In this document: positions 13,813 through 21,434 of the stretch, piece after piece
Position numbering within the stretch: position 1 is the first letter of the stretch
How the letters are laid out: every line of letters begins with the position of its first letter
Assembly (NCBI GenBank): GCA_047614245.1
Contig: JBLHIC010000032.1
Location: forward strand, 1 to 24,140
Source: Ulvibacter sp047614245
GTDB taxonomy: Bacteria > Bacteroidota > Bacteroidia > Flavobacteriales > Flavobacteriaceae
Length of the DNA: 24,140 nt
Direction of reading: 5' to 3'
The notes under the pieces: generated by a model
What the model was told of the DNA's origin: nothing
The model's database searches: none
Seen by the model: the letters and a program-made list of their open reading frames with translations, nothing else
Position numbers and translations under genes: made by a program

Positions 13813-15762
13813 ATGGCAGAAGAGAATAAAGACAAAAAACCTGAAATAAAAAAACCAAAATTCAGTGCATATTGGATTTATGGTGCAATTTTTTTAGTAT
13901 TTATCGGCATCCAGTTTTTTGGAAGTGGAAGTTGGGCACAACCAGGCAAAACGACCCAGGCTGAGTTTGAGCAATATCTTAGAGATGGCGATGTTGACAA
14001 AATTGAAATCATAAACAAGAAAGTTGCTAAAGTTTATCTTACTGTGGAGGGGAAGTCCAAATCCATTCATTCAAAGAAAAAACAGAATAATTTCATGGCC
14101 CCTGGGCCAACCGATGCTTCGTACCAATTTGAATTTGGAGATCTTCAAAATTTTGAAAATAGTATTGAAAAGATTAAAAACGAATCTTCTCTGGATACTC
14201 AAATCGTTTGGAATACAGAATCGAACATGTGGGGAGAAGTCCTAATAGGTTTGTTGCCATTTGTCGTTATTATCGGGATATGGATATTCATTATGCGTCG
14301 AATGTCTTCGGGCGGAGGCGGTGGCGCCGGTAGTCAAATTTTCAATATTGGGAAATCTAAAGCCAAACTATTTGATGAAAAGTCTGAAGTAAAAACTTCT
14401 TTTAAAGATGTTGCAGGACTTGAAGGAGCTAAAGAAGAAGTTCAAGAAATTGTTGATTTTTTAAAATATCCAGAAAAATATACGGCCTTAGGTGGTAAAA
14501 TTCCAAAAGGAGCTTTATTGGTAGGTCCTCCAGGAACTGGTAAAACATTATTGGCAAGAGCAGTTGCTGGGGAAGCAAAAGTCCCCTTCTTCTCTTTGTC
14601 AGGTTCGGATTTTGTTGAAATGTTTGTAGGAGTTGGCGCATCAAGAGTAAGAGACTTGTTTAAGCAAGCCAAAGAAAAAGCACCTTCTATAATATTTATC
14701 GATGAGATTGATGCTGTTGGTCGTGCGCGTGGAAAAAGCAATTTTTCAGGGTCAAATGATGAAAGGGAAAATACCTTAAATCAATTATTGACTGAGATGG
14801 ATGGTTTTGGAACAAACAGCAACGTTATTGTTATTGCAGCAACCAACCGTGCGGATGTTTTGGATAAAGCACTTATGAGAGCGGGGCGATTTGATAGACA
14901 AATTTATGTTGATCTTCCCGATATTCGTGAGCGAAAAGAGATTTTTGATGTTCATTTACGTCCAATTAAAACTGAAGAGACCTTAGACATGGATTTCTTA
15001 GCTAAACAAACACCAGGTTTCTCTGGGGCAGACATCGCCAATGTATGTAACGAAGCAGCTTTGATAGCTGCAAGAAACGAAAAGAAATTTGTTGACAAAC
15101 AAGATTTTCTGGATGCAGTAGATAGGATTGTTGGTGGACTAGAAAAGAAAAATAAGATAATTACTCCTGACGAGAAGAAGGCAATCGCCTATCACGAAGC
15201 AGGACATGCAACCGTCAGTTGGATGTTAGAGCATGCAGCTCCATTGGTTAAAGTTACGATTGTTCCTAGAGGACAATCATTGGGAGCGGCCTGGTATCTT
15301 CCAGAGGAACGACTAATTGTTAGGCCCAATCAAATGCTTGATGAAATGTGTGCGGCTTTAGGTGGTCGTGCTGCTGAGAAAGTTATTTTTAACGAAATCT
15401 CTACTGGGGCTTTAAGTGATCTTGAGAAAGTGACAAAGCAGGCCAGAGCTATGGTGACTATTTACGGTTTAAATGAGAATGTTGGTAATTTGACTTATTA
15501 CGAATCTGGCGGTCAATCTGAATATGGTTTCACAAAACCATATAGTGAGAAAACTGCTGAATTGATTGATAAAGAAATTTCCAATCTAATTGAGACCCAA
15601 TACCAACGGGCAATTGCTTTGCTTGAAAAGCATAAGGACAAATTGACCGAATTAGCAGATGTATTGCTAGACAAAGAAGTGATATTTAAAGATAATCTTC
15701 AAAAAATATTTGGAAACAGACCGTTTGAAACAAATGAGGAAGAAAAAGTGATTACATCATAA
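13813..15762 (+). CDS. ftsH: ATP-dependent zinc metalloprotease FtsH
   Basis: Membrane-anchored hexameric AAA protease that degrades unneeded or damaged membrane and cytosolic proteins. In 649 residues: TM1 at about 21-41, a periplasmic domain, TM2 at about 140-162, a Gly-rich linker (GGGGGAG), then the AAA domain with Walker A GPPGTGKT (about 238-245), Walker B IIFIDEID (about 293-300), pore-loop region MFVGVGASRVRD, and a second region of homology ending RAGRFDRQ. The peptidase domain has the zinc site HEAGH (461-465) and a third ligand Asp near 536 (LSDLEKVTKQA). All catalytic residues are present. It lies 10 bp after rsfS and is followed by a long hairpin terminator. Confidence 0.98.
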   Translation: MAEENKDKKPEIKKPKFSAYWIYGAIFLVFIGIQFFGSGSWAQPGKTTQAEFEQYLRDGDVDKIEIINKKVAKVYLTVEGKSKSIHSKKKQNNFMAPGPTDASYQFEFGDLQNFENSIEKIKNESSLDTQIVWNTESNMWGEVLIGLLPFVVIIGIWIFIMRRMSSGGGGGAGSQIFNIGKSKAKLFDEKSEVKTSFKDVAGLEGAKEEVQEIVDFLKYPEKYTALGGKIPKGALLVGPPGTGKTLLARAVAGEAKVPFFSLSGSDFVEMFVGVGASRVRDLFKQAKEKAPSIIFIDEIDAVGRARGKSNFSGSNDERENTLNQLLTEMDGFGTNSNVIVIAATNRADVLDKALMRAGRFDRQIYVDLPDIRERKEIFDVHLRPIKTEETLDMDFLAKQTPGFSGADIANVCNEAALIAARNEKKFVDKQDFLDAVDRIVGGLEKKNKIITPDEKKAIAYHEAGHATVSWMLEHAAPLVKVTIVPRGQSLGAAWYLPEERLIVRPNQMLDEMCAALGGRAAEKVIFNEISTGALSDLEKVTKQARAMVTIYGLNENVGNLTYYESGGQSEYGFTKPYSEKTAELIDKEISNLIETQYQRAIALLEKHKDKLTELADVLLDKEVIFKDNLQKIFGNRPFETNEEEKVITS

Positions 15763-15763
15763 T

Positions 15764-15806
15764 AAACTAAAGTTTAAGATTTATAACTTAAACTTTAGTT
15801 TTATCA
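15764..15806 (+). terminator. Hairpin terminator after ftsH
   Basis: A perfect but AT-rich 15-bp stem (15764-15778 with 15787-15801), an 8-nt loop, then TTATC. It starts 2 bases after the ftsH stop. The U tail is short, and the symmetry of the stem would allow a bidirectional hairpin, but there is no convergent gene. Confidence 0.75.
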
Positions 15807-15831
15807 TAACAAAACTTCAATCTAGATTTTA

Positions 15832-15839
15832 TATATTTG
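15832..15839 (+). promoter_or_regulatory. -7 element (TATATTTG) for the LUD-cdsA-psd-ACBP unit
   Basis: Exact TAnnTTTG match between the ftsH hairpin and the LUD start at 15879, consistent with a separate transcription unit with a leader of about 30 nt. The -33 box is not evident. Confidence 0.5.
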
Positions 15840-15878
15840 GGGTTGAAGTTTTTTTTTAAACTCCTCAAAAAAGCATAA

Positions 15879-16490
15879 ATGAGTCTGTTTAAAAGACTAT
15901 TAAATCCGAATTATAAGTCAGATGAAAAAGCCAGACGGGCTAAAGAATCTGACCATGGTAAGTATTACCCAGAGGAAAAATCACCAATAGACGAAAAGTT
16001 CACGTATTACTTCAACAAGAATGGGGGTAAATTCCTTTATTGTGAAAATATGGAAGAGGCTCTTGAGGCCTTCGATAATATTTTATTAGAAAACGATTGG
16101 TACGAAAGAAATGTCTTTTGTTTTGACGAAAAGCTCATTTCTAGATTTGACGGTTTCAATCTTAATTTCGTAAAAGACACCGAGGCGACATTTTTCCTTT
16201 CTCCCTGTGAAGCATTAGTCTCAAAGAATGGTTCTATCCTACTTTCTTCGAATCAAATTAAAGAGAAAAACCTTAAAGAACTCCCATCTAATTTTATTGT
16301 GTTTGCAACAACCAGCCAATTGGTAGAATCAATTAGTGAGGGACTGCGAAAAATTAAAAATCAAAGCACCAACTATATACCTAGTAACATCACAACAATA
16401 CAAGACTTCGAAACAGAAAAAGAAAAGGACTTTATGAGTTATGGAAGTAGCACAAAAAACCTATATTTGTTGCTATTGGAAGACTTATAA
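15879..16490 (+). CDS. LUD domain (LutC/YkgG-like) protein
   Basis: A 203-residue soluble protein of the LUD (lactate utilisation) fold. The family-like parts are CEALVSKNGSILLSSNQ and LPSNFIVFATTSQLVESISEGLRKI, together with a preceding FEAA-like DATFFLSPCEALVS segment. In lactate utilisation LutC works with LutA and LutB, but neither is here, so a role in lactate oxidation should not be assumed. The first 45 or so residues are charged and unlike the core. It precedes cdsA by 1 bp, so it belongs to the phospholipid unit by position. Its real partner or substrate is unknown. A TATATTTG sequence lies inside its last codons (16462-16469). Confidence 0.8.
   Translation: MSLFKRLLNPNYKSDEKARRAKESDHGKYYPEEKSPIDEKFTYYFNKNGGKFLYCENMEEALEAFDNILLENDWYERNVFCFDEKLISRFDGFNLNFVKDTEATFFLSPCEALVSKNGSILLSSNQIKEKNLKELPSNFIVFATTSQLVESISEGLRKIKNQSTNYIPSNITTIQDFETEKEKDFMSYGSSTKNLYLLLLEDL
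16462..16469 (+). promoter_or_regulatory. Possible internal -7 element before cdsA
   Basis: TATATTTG is an exact consensus match within the end of the LUD gene, 22 bases before the cdsA ATG. It could give cdsA-psd-ACBP independent expression. It also encodes LYLL of the LUD protein, so a chance match is quite possible. Confidence 0.3.
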
Positions 16491-16491
16491 T

Positions 16492-17295
16492 ATGAAGGAA
16501 GTTATCGTGCGAACTATATCTGGTGTTCTCTACATCGCTATAGTTCTTTTTTCAATGTTTACCTCGCGCGAATGGTTTATGGGACTCTTCTTTATACTAG
16601 CGATTATTACGCTTAGAGAGTTTTTAAAATTAGTTCACCTCACCAGCTACCTATCTTATCTCATACTTGCATCGTTTCTATTCTTTCTAAGTTATAATGT
16701 TCTAGAAATAAATGCGGTCTACCTGCTGCTCATTTCATCCTGTTTCGTGAATTTATTTCTCTTTAAAGATTTACTTTGGGTGGGGAAAATTCCAATGTTT
16801 GAAAAGAAAAAATACATCGCTGTTATTTTTTATATCGTTAGCGGATTTGTTTTTTTAACGCTTATTCCAATGCGTGAAGGAAAATTTGAACCAAATATAA
16901 TCATAAGTGTTTTTATACTCATATGGTCTAATGATACATTTGCATATATAGTAGGTAAGAGTTTTGGTCGCAGAAAACTTATGGAAAGAGTTTCTCCTAA
17001 AAAAACTATTGAAGGATCTATTGGAGGTTTAATTGGAGCCATTGTTGCCAGTTTTATATTGTTTAAATTTATCGGATATTTTAACTTATCTATTTGGATT
17101 ACACTTGCAGTTGTAGCATCCGTGTTTGGAACAATAGGAGATTTAATCCAGTCCAAATTTAAACGTCAGGCAGGAGTAAAAGACAGCGGCATGTTGATCC
17201 CGGGTCACGGTGGATTTTATGACAGATTAGATAGTATTATTTACACAAGTCCGTTTATTTTTGCACTATTAGAAATTATAGAATATGTTTCATAA
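16492..17295 (+). CDS. cdsA: Phosphatidate cytidylyltransferase
   Basis: Makes CDP-diacylglycerol from phosphatidic acid and CTP, the branch-point step of phospholipid synthesis, in the inner membrane. The 267-residue protein has about seven to eight hydrophobic helices and the C-terminal CdsA signature, SKFKRQAGVKDSGM then PGHGGFYDRLD, at about 221-247, with the conserved K-R, K-D, H-G-G and D-R-x-D residues. The ATG at 16492 is chosen over the in-frame ATG at 16441, which would lie inside the LUD gene and add 17 non-family residues. Its end overlaps the psd start by 11 bp, indicating coupled translation. Confidence 0.95.
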   Translation: MKEVIVRTISGVLYIAIVLFSMFTSREWFMGLFFILAIITLREFLKLVHLTSYLSYLILASFLFFLSYNVLEINAVYLLLISSCFVNLFLFKDLLWVGKIPMFEKKKYIAVIFYIVSGFVFLTLIPMREGKFEPNIIISVFILIWSNDTFAYIVGKSFGRRKLMERVSPKKTIEGSIGGLIGAIVASFILFKFIGYFNLSIWITLAVVASVFGTIGDLIQSKFKRQAGVKDSGMLIPGHGGFYDRLDSIIYTSPFIFALLEIIEYVS

Positions 17296-17935
17296 GGAAG
17301 GTCATAAAACAATATTAATTACTTTTACTCTATGTATTGGTCTATCGCTATTGGCCAACAATTATCTTGACAACAGCACCCTTAAGGGAGCAATTATTAT
17401 TTCACTCATAGCGATCCTACTATTAATTTTACAATTCTTTAGAAATCCTAAGAGGAATTTTACAATGAAGGATTCGCAGGTACTTTCGCCTGTTGATGGG
17501 AAAGTTGTGGTTATTGAAGAAGTATTTGAAAAAGAATATTTCAACGAAAAACGACTCCAAATCTCCGTGTTCATGTCTCCTTTGAATGTTCATGTAACCA
17601 GGTACCCTGTGTCTGGTAATGTGGTCCTAAGTAAATATCATCCTGGTAAGTTCTTGGTAGCTTGGCATCCAAAATCCTCTGAAGAGAACGAAAGAACTAC
17701 TGTTGTGGTAAAATCAAAAGAATTTGGAGATGTTCTTCATCGTCAAATTGCAGGAGCCCTTGCTAAACGTATTGTAAATTATGCTAAAGAAGGAGATAAT
17801 GTGAATCAAACTGATGATAGTGGTTTTATTAAATTTGGCTCGAGAGTAGATGTTTTTTTACCTTTGAATACTAAGGTGAATGTATCGCTAAACGAAATTG
17901 TGAAAGGTGGAATTACAATCCTAGCTGAAAAATGA
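17285..17935 (+). CDS. psd: Phosphatidylserine decarboxylase proenzyme (short, PSD-A type)
   Basis: Converts phosphatidylserine to phosphatidylethanolamine using a pyruvoyl group made by self-cleavage. The 216-residue form belongs to the short archaeal/Bacteroidota type. Two N-terminal hydrophobic segments (about 10-26 and 33-53) anchor it, followed by LSPVDGKV, the FMSPLNVHVTRYPVSG catalytic histidine region, and the cleavage motif FGSRVD. Cleavage should fall between G185 and S186, with Ser becoming the pyruvoyl group. The gene overlaps cdsA by 11 bp and the acyl-CoA-binding gene by 4 bp. No pssA (phosphatidylserine synthase), which would supply the substrate, is in this window. Confidence 0.95.
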   Translation: MFHKEGHKTILITFTLCIGLSLLANNYLDNSTLKGAIIISLIAILLLILQFFRNPKRNFTMKDSQVLSPVDGKVVVIEEVFEKEYFNEKRLQISVFMSPLNVHVTRYPVSGNVVLSKYHPGKFLVAWHPKSSEENERTTVVVKSKEFGDVLHRQIAGALAKRIVNYAKEGDNVNQTDDSGFIKFGSRVDVFLPLNTKVNVSLNEIVKGGITILAEK

Positions 17936-18198
17936 CTTCTGAAGAATTAAATATTGAGTTTTTGGCTGCTGTAAAAAGCATCAATGATCATACGGAAGCT
18001 TTTCCAGCAGATTTCTTGCTACGATTGTATGCGTACTACAAAAGAGCAACAAATTCTCAAGATCAACCTACCAGTCGGAATGCATTAATTGGCGCCTTTA
18101 AAACAAACGCCCTTTTTCAAATTCGGGATTTGGAGCCGGATCAGGCTAAAGAATTATATATTGAAGTGGTAAAGCATTATTTTCTTTATAGAAAATAA
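17932..18198 (+). CDS. Acyl-CoA-binding protein (ACBP family), divergent
   Basis: A small cytoplasmic four-helix protein of 88 residues expected to bind long-chain acyl-CoA. Family features are FLAAVKSINDHTEAFPADFLLRLYAYYKRATNS and the later PDQAKELYIEVVKHY helix. The usual KW-x-AW segment in the middle is replaced here by FKTNALFQI, so ligand binding may differ. It overlaps psd through ATGA (17932-17935), a sign of coupled translation, and closes the lipid unit. ACBP is universal in eukaryotes but patchy in bacteria; its place directly behind cdsA-psd suggests a role in supplying acyl chains or in acyl-CoA buffering for membrane lipids. That role is inferred from position only. Confidence 0.85.
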   Translation: MTSEELNIEFLAAVKSINDHTEAFPADFLLRLYAYYKRATNSQDQPTSRNALIGAFKTNALFQIRDLEPDQAKELYIEVVKHYFLYRK

Positions 18199-18225
18199 TG
18201 CCAATTTAGTTTTAAGACGTTATAG

Positions 18226-20856
18226 CTACCGCAAGCTCGCCAAACTCTTCTTTATCGTTTCTATTTTCGCTACTGCATCAGCCTCTTTTTGACGTTCTAT
18301 TGCGACAACCTTTTCAGGTGCGCCACTTACGAATCGGTCATTTTTGAGTTTCCCTTGTACACTTTTTAAAAACCCTTCAGTATATTTAAGTTCTTCCGAT
18401 AGCTTCGCAATTTCTTCATCTATATCAATTGTTCCCACGATTGGAACGAAATATTCATTCGATTTGTTTCTGAATGTTAAAGCTCCTTCTATCGCTTCAG
18501 TGATATAATTTATTTCAGAAAGATTCCCTAATTTTGAGATAACCACATCAAAAGATTCTGATGCCTTCTCCTTATTAATTAGAGACAGCGCTATCTTCTC
18601 CTTAAACGAAATGTTCTTTTCTTTTCGAATTGTTCTAATTCCTGAAATCACTTCCGAAGCAAATTCGAAATTCATATCAATTTCCTCGTCAAAAGCTTCA
18701 GGAGTAGGCCACTTAGAAACAATTAAAGCTTCCTTAGGCTCTCTAGGTTTAATATGCTGCCAAATCTCTTCAGAAATAAAAGGCACAAAGGGATGCAATA
18801 TTTTTAAGTTATCTTCAAGTATAGAAATAACCGAAGCATAAGTCTTAGCCGCAACAGGCTCTTCAAAGCCTGGTTTTACCATTTCCAAAAACCACGAGCA
18901 GAAGTCATCCCAAATTAGCCTATAAGTAGACATTAGGGCATCACTAATACGATATTTTAAATAATGATCTTCGATTTCAGCAAGCGTTTTTTGAAATTTA
19001 CCTTTATACCATTTTATTGCAATTGCTGCCGTTTCCGATTCAGGTATTGTATCAGAAACACTCCATCCATCAATTAAACGATACGAGTTCCATATTTTAT
19101 TAATAAACCCACTCCCCTGTTTGCATAGATCTTCTTCAAACATCAAATCATTTCCTGCAGGCGAACTCAATAGCATACCAACACGCACCCCGTCTGCTCC
19201 ATATTTGCCCATCAAATCTATTGGATCTGGTGAATTACCCAGAGACTTACTCATTTTTCGACGTTGTTTATCTCTTACTATACCTGTGAGATAAACGTTG
19301 TTAAAAGGCTTTTCACCACGGTATTCATAACCAGCAATTATCATACGTGCCACCCAAAAGAAAAGAATCTCAGGCGCTGTTACTAAATCATTGGTAGGAT
19401 AATAGTAATTTACTTCTTTGTTATCGGGTTCTAAAATTCCGTTAAACACACTTATTGGCCATAACCACGAAGAAAACCAGGTGTCGAGTACATCGGAATC
19501 CTGCTTTAAATCTAAGGCAGTAAGATTCTTATTTCCAGTTTTTTCTTGAGCCTTGAGTACAGCATTCTCTATTGAATCGGCTACAACAAAATCATTCGTG
19601 CCATCACCATAAAAAAATGCCGGAATCTGTTGACCCCACCATAGTTGTCTTGAAATATTCCAATCACGAACATTCTCCATCCAATGACGATAGGTATTAA
19701 TAAACTTCTCTGGGACAAGTTTTACGTCTTTATTAAGAACCGAATCTAGGGCAGGTTGCGCTAGTTCCTTCATCTTTAAAAACCACTGGTCACTCAATTT
19801 GGGTTCTATAATGGCACCGGTTCGCTCGCTCGTCCCTACCTTATGTATATGGATTTCAATCTTGGAAACAACACCCATCTCCTGCAATTCTTTAACTATT
19901 TCCTTTCTAGCAACAAAACGGTCTTTCCCCTTATAGTGCAAACCGAAACTATTCAAGCTAGCGTCGTCATTTAGAATATCAATTACTTCTAGATTATGTT
20001 TTTCACCTAAGACTTTGTCATTTTCATCATGAGCAGGGGTAACTTTTAGACATCCTGTACCAAATTCGATATCGACGTAATCATCCTCAATGATAGGAAT
20101 TACTCTATTACATATTGGAACAATGGCCTTTTTTCCTTTTAAATGCCTAAACCTATTATCGTTGGGGTTTATACATATCGCAGTATCCCCTAAAATTGTT
20201 TCAGGTCTAGTAGTAGCAATTGTCAGCTCGTCATTACTACCTTCAACCTTATATTTTAAGTAATAAAGATTCCCTTGCTTCTCTTCGTAAATAACCTCCT
20301 CATCAGAAAGTGTAGTTTTCGCCTCTGGGTCCCAATTAACCATTCTAAATCCGCGATATACATTCCCTTTCTCATACAAATCGATGAAGACTTTTATCAC
20401 CGATGCGGACATATTGTCATCCATGGTAAACTTGGTTCTTTCCCAATCACAGGAAGCGCCTAATTTTTTAAGTTGTTCAAGGATTATTCCTCCATGCTTA
20501 TGTGTCCAATCCCAAGCATGTCCTAAGAACTCTTCTCGAGATAAATCCCCTTTCTCAATGCCTTCAGCTTTTAATTTCGCTACTACTTTGGCTTCAGTTG
20601 CAATGGAAGCATGGTCCGTTCCCGGCACCCAACATGCATTAAGCCCTTTTAAGCGTGCACGACGTATTAAAACATCCTGTAGCGTATTATTTAGCATATG
20701 GCCCATATGTAAAACTCCTGTTACATTTGGAGGAGGGATTACAATAGTATAAGGCGTTCTTTCGTCAACTTCTGAATGGAAATAATCATTTTCCATCCAA
20801 TAGCTATACCACTTATCCTCAATATTTTGAGCATTATATTTTGCTTCTAAAGCCAT
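18226..20856 (-). CDS. valS: Valyl-tRNA synthetase
   Basis: Charges tRNA-Val with valine and edits mischarged threonine. The 876-residue class I enzyme has HMGH (HIGH motif) at 50-53, a CP1 editing domain (around TIATTRPETILGDTA), DWNISRQLWWGQQIPAF, the KMSKS motif at 534-538, an anticodon-binding helical domain, and a C-terminal coiled coil (IAKLSEELKYTEGFLKSVQGKL). The ATG at 20856 starts the family-typical MALEAKYNAQNIEDKW. An upstream in-frame start at 20904 lies before the likely promoter at 20893-20886 and adds 16 unrelated residues. The gene converges with the ACBP gene with a 27-bp gap; no hairpin terminator is visible between them. Confidence 0.98.
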   Translation of the reverse strand: MALEAKYNAQNIEDKWYSYWMENDYFHSEVDERTPYTIVIPPPNVTGVLHMGHMLNNTLQDVLIRRARLKGLNACWVPGTDHASIATEAKVVAKLKAEGIEKGDLSREEFLGHAWDWTHKHGGIILEQLKKLGASCDWERTKFTMDDNMSASVIKVFIDLYEKGNVYRGFRMVNWDPEAKTTLSDEEVIYEEKQGNLYYLKYKVEGSNDELTIATTRPETILGDTAICINPNDNRFRHLKGKKAIVPICNRVIPIIEDDYVDIEFGTGCLKVTPAHDENDKVLGEKHNLEVIDILNDDASLNSFGLHYKGKDRFVARKEIVKELQEMGVVSKIEIHIHKVGTSERTGAIIEPKLSDQWFLKMKELAQPALDSVLNKDVKLVPEKFINTYRHWMENVRDWNISRQLWWGQQIPAFFYGDGTNDFVVADSIENAVLKAQEKTGNKNLTALDLKQDSDVLDTWFSSWLWPISVFNGILEPDNKEVNYYYPTNDLVTAPEILFFWVARMIIAGYEYRGEKPFNNVYLTGIVRDKQRRKMSKSLGNSPDPIDLMGKYGADGVRVGMLLSSPAGNDLMFEEDLCKQGSGFINKIWNSYRLIDGWSVSDTIPESETAAIAIKWYKGKFQKTLAEIEDHYLKYRISDALMSTYRLIWDDFCSWFLEMVKPGFEEPVAAKTYASVISILEDNLKILHPFVPFISEEIWQHIKPREPKEALIVSKWPTPEAFDEEIDMNFEFASEVISGIRTIRKEKNISFKEKIALSLINKEKASESFDVVISKLGNLSEINYITEAIEGALTFRNKSNEYFVPIVGTIDIDEEIAKLSEELKYTEGFLKSVQGKLKNDRFVSGAPEKVVAIERQKEADAVAKIETIKKSLASLR

Positions 20857-20885
20857 TCTTGGTCTAATTTTTGAAACTAAGAAGG

Positions 20886-20893
20886 CAAAAGTA
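20886..20893 (-). promoter_or_regulatory. -7 element (TACTTTTG) for valS
   Basis: Exact TAnnTTTG match on the minus strand, about 29 bases before the chosen valS start. It supports the shorter valS start, because the longer frame would begin upstream of the transcript. Confidence 0.5.
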
Positions 20894-20929
20894 GGTATAA
20901 CCACAGGATTATGAAAATGAATAACTTAT

Positions 20930-20961
20930 TTTGCTCTTTGCACGAAAGTTGCCTACTTTAG
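20930..20961 (+). promoter_or_regulatory. Putative promoter of the DUF1573 gene
   Basis: TTTG at 20930-20933, then 20 bp, then TACTTTAG at 20954-20961 (one mismatch to TAnnTTTG). The ATG at 20985 is 23 bases further on. Spacing fits the Bacteroidota sigma-ABfr promoter. Confidence 0.45.
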
Positions 20962-20984
20962 CGTTATAACTAATAAATACAATT

Positions 20985-21380
20985 ATGAAAAAATTAGTCC
21001 TTTTGGCGCTGATAGTGTTAGTAAGTGTTGCAGCAAATGCACAGGCGAAAATTAGTTTTAAGTCAGAAACTGTCGATTTTGGAGAAATAGCCAAGGGTAG
21101 TGATGGGATTCGTGTATTTGAATTTACGAATACTGGTAACGCTCCGCTTATTATTTCTGAAGTCAAGTCCAGTTGTGGCTGTACTGTTCCTAAAAAACCA
21201 GATGGACCTATCGCTCCAGGTGCGTCCAGTACAATTCAGGTTAAATATGACACCAATCGTGTTGGCCCGATAAGAAAAACAGTTACGGTTTATTCGAATG
21301 CAGAAGCATCAATTAAGGCCCTTAAAATTAAGGGAGAAGTTTTGGCGGCTGGAAAAAGTGTCTTAGAGAAAACCGAATAA
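20985..21380 (+). CDS. Exported DUF1573 (ASPM/SPD-2/Hydin-like) protein
   Basis: A 131-residue secreted or periplasmic protein with a single Ig-like beta domain. The signal peptide MKKLVLLALIVLVSVAANA should be cut after A19. The mature domain has the DUF1573 pattern: ISFKSETVDFGEIAKG, FEFTNTGNAPLIIS, and SSCGCTVP with C64 and C66, then APGASSTIQVKYDTNRVGP and a strand ending IKGEV. Function is unknown; Bacteroidota often carry many copies. It is monocistronic, with its own promoter and a clear terminator. Divergent from valS, with no evident functional tie. Confidence 0.88.
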   Translation: MKKLVLLALIVLVSVAANAQAKISFKSETVDFGEIAKGSDGIRVFEFTNTGNAPLIISEVKSSCGCTVPKKPDGPIAPGASSTIQVKYDTNRVGPIRKTVTVYSNAEASIKALKIKGEVLAAGKSVLEKTE

Positions 21381-21405
21381 GGAAAACATTATTATAGATA
21401 ATAAC

Positions 21406-21434
21406 AATCCCGACAATAGCGTCGGGATTTTTTA
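21406..21434 (+). terminator. Intrinsic terminator of the DUF1573 gene
   Basis: A 9-bp stem (21406-21414 with 21421-21429, AATCCCGAC/GTCGGGATT), a 6-nt loop and then a T run. The T run reaches the last codon of the convergent protease gene (stop at 21432), so the two 3' ends are packed together. Confidence 0.9.

Noticed and set aside
15879..16490. Part of a lactate-utilisation lutABC operon
   Set aside because: No LutA or LutB partner is adjacent; the neighbours are ftsH and phospholipid genes.
16441..16491. N-terminal extension of cdsA by 17 residues
   Set aside because: It lies inside the LUD gene in another frame, and CdsA proteins begin near MKEVIVRTISG.
18611..18841. Plus-strand small genes opposite valS (also 20275-20463 and 20384-20752)
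   Set aside because: They are antisense shadows of a full-length valyl-tRNA synthetase, with no family resemblance.
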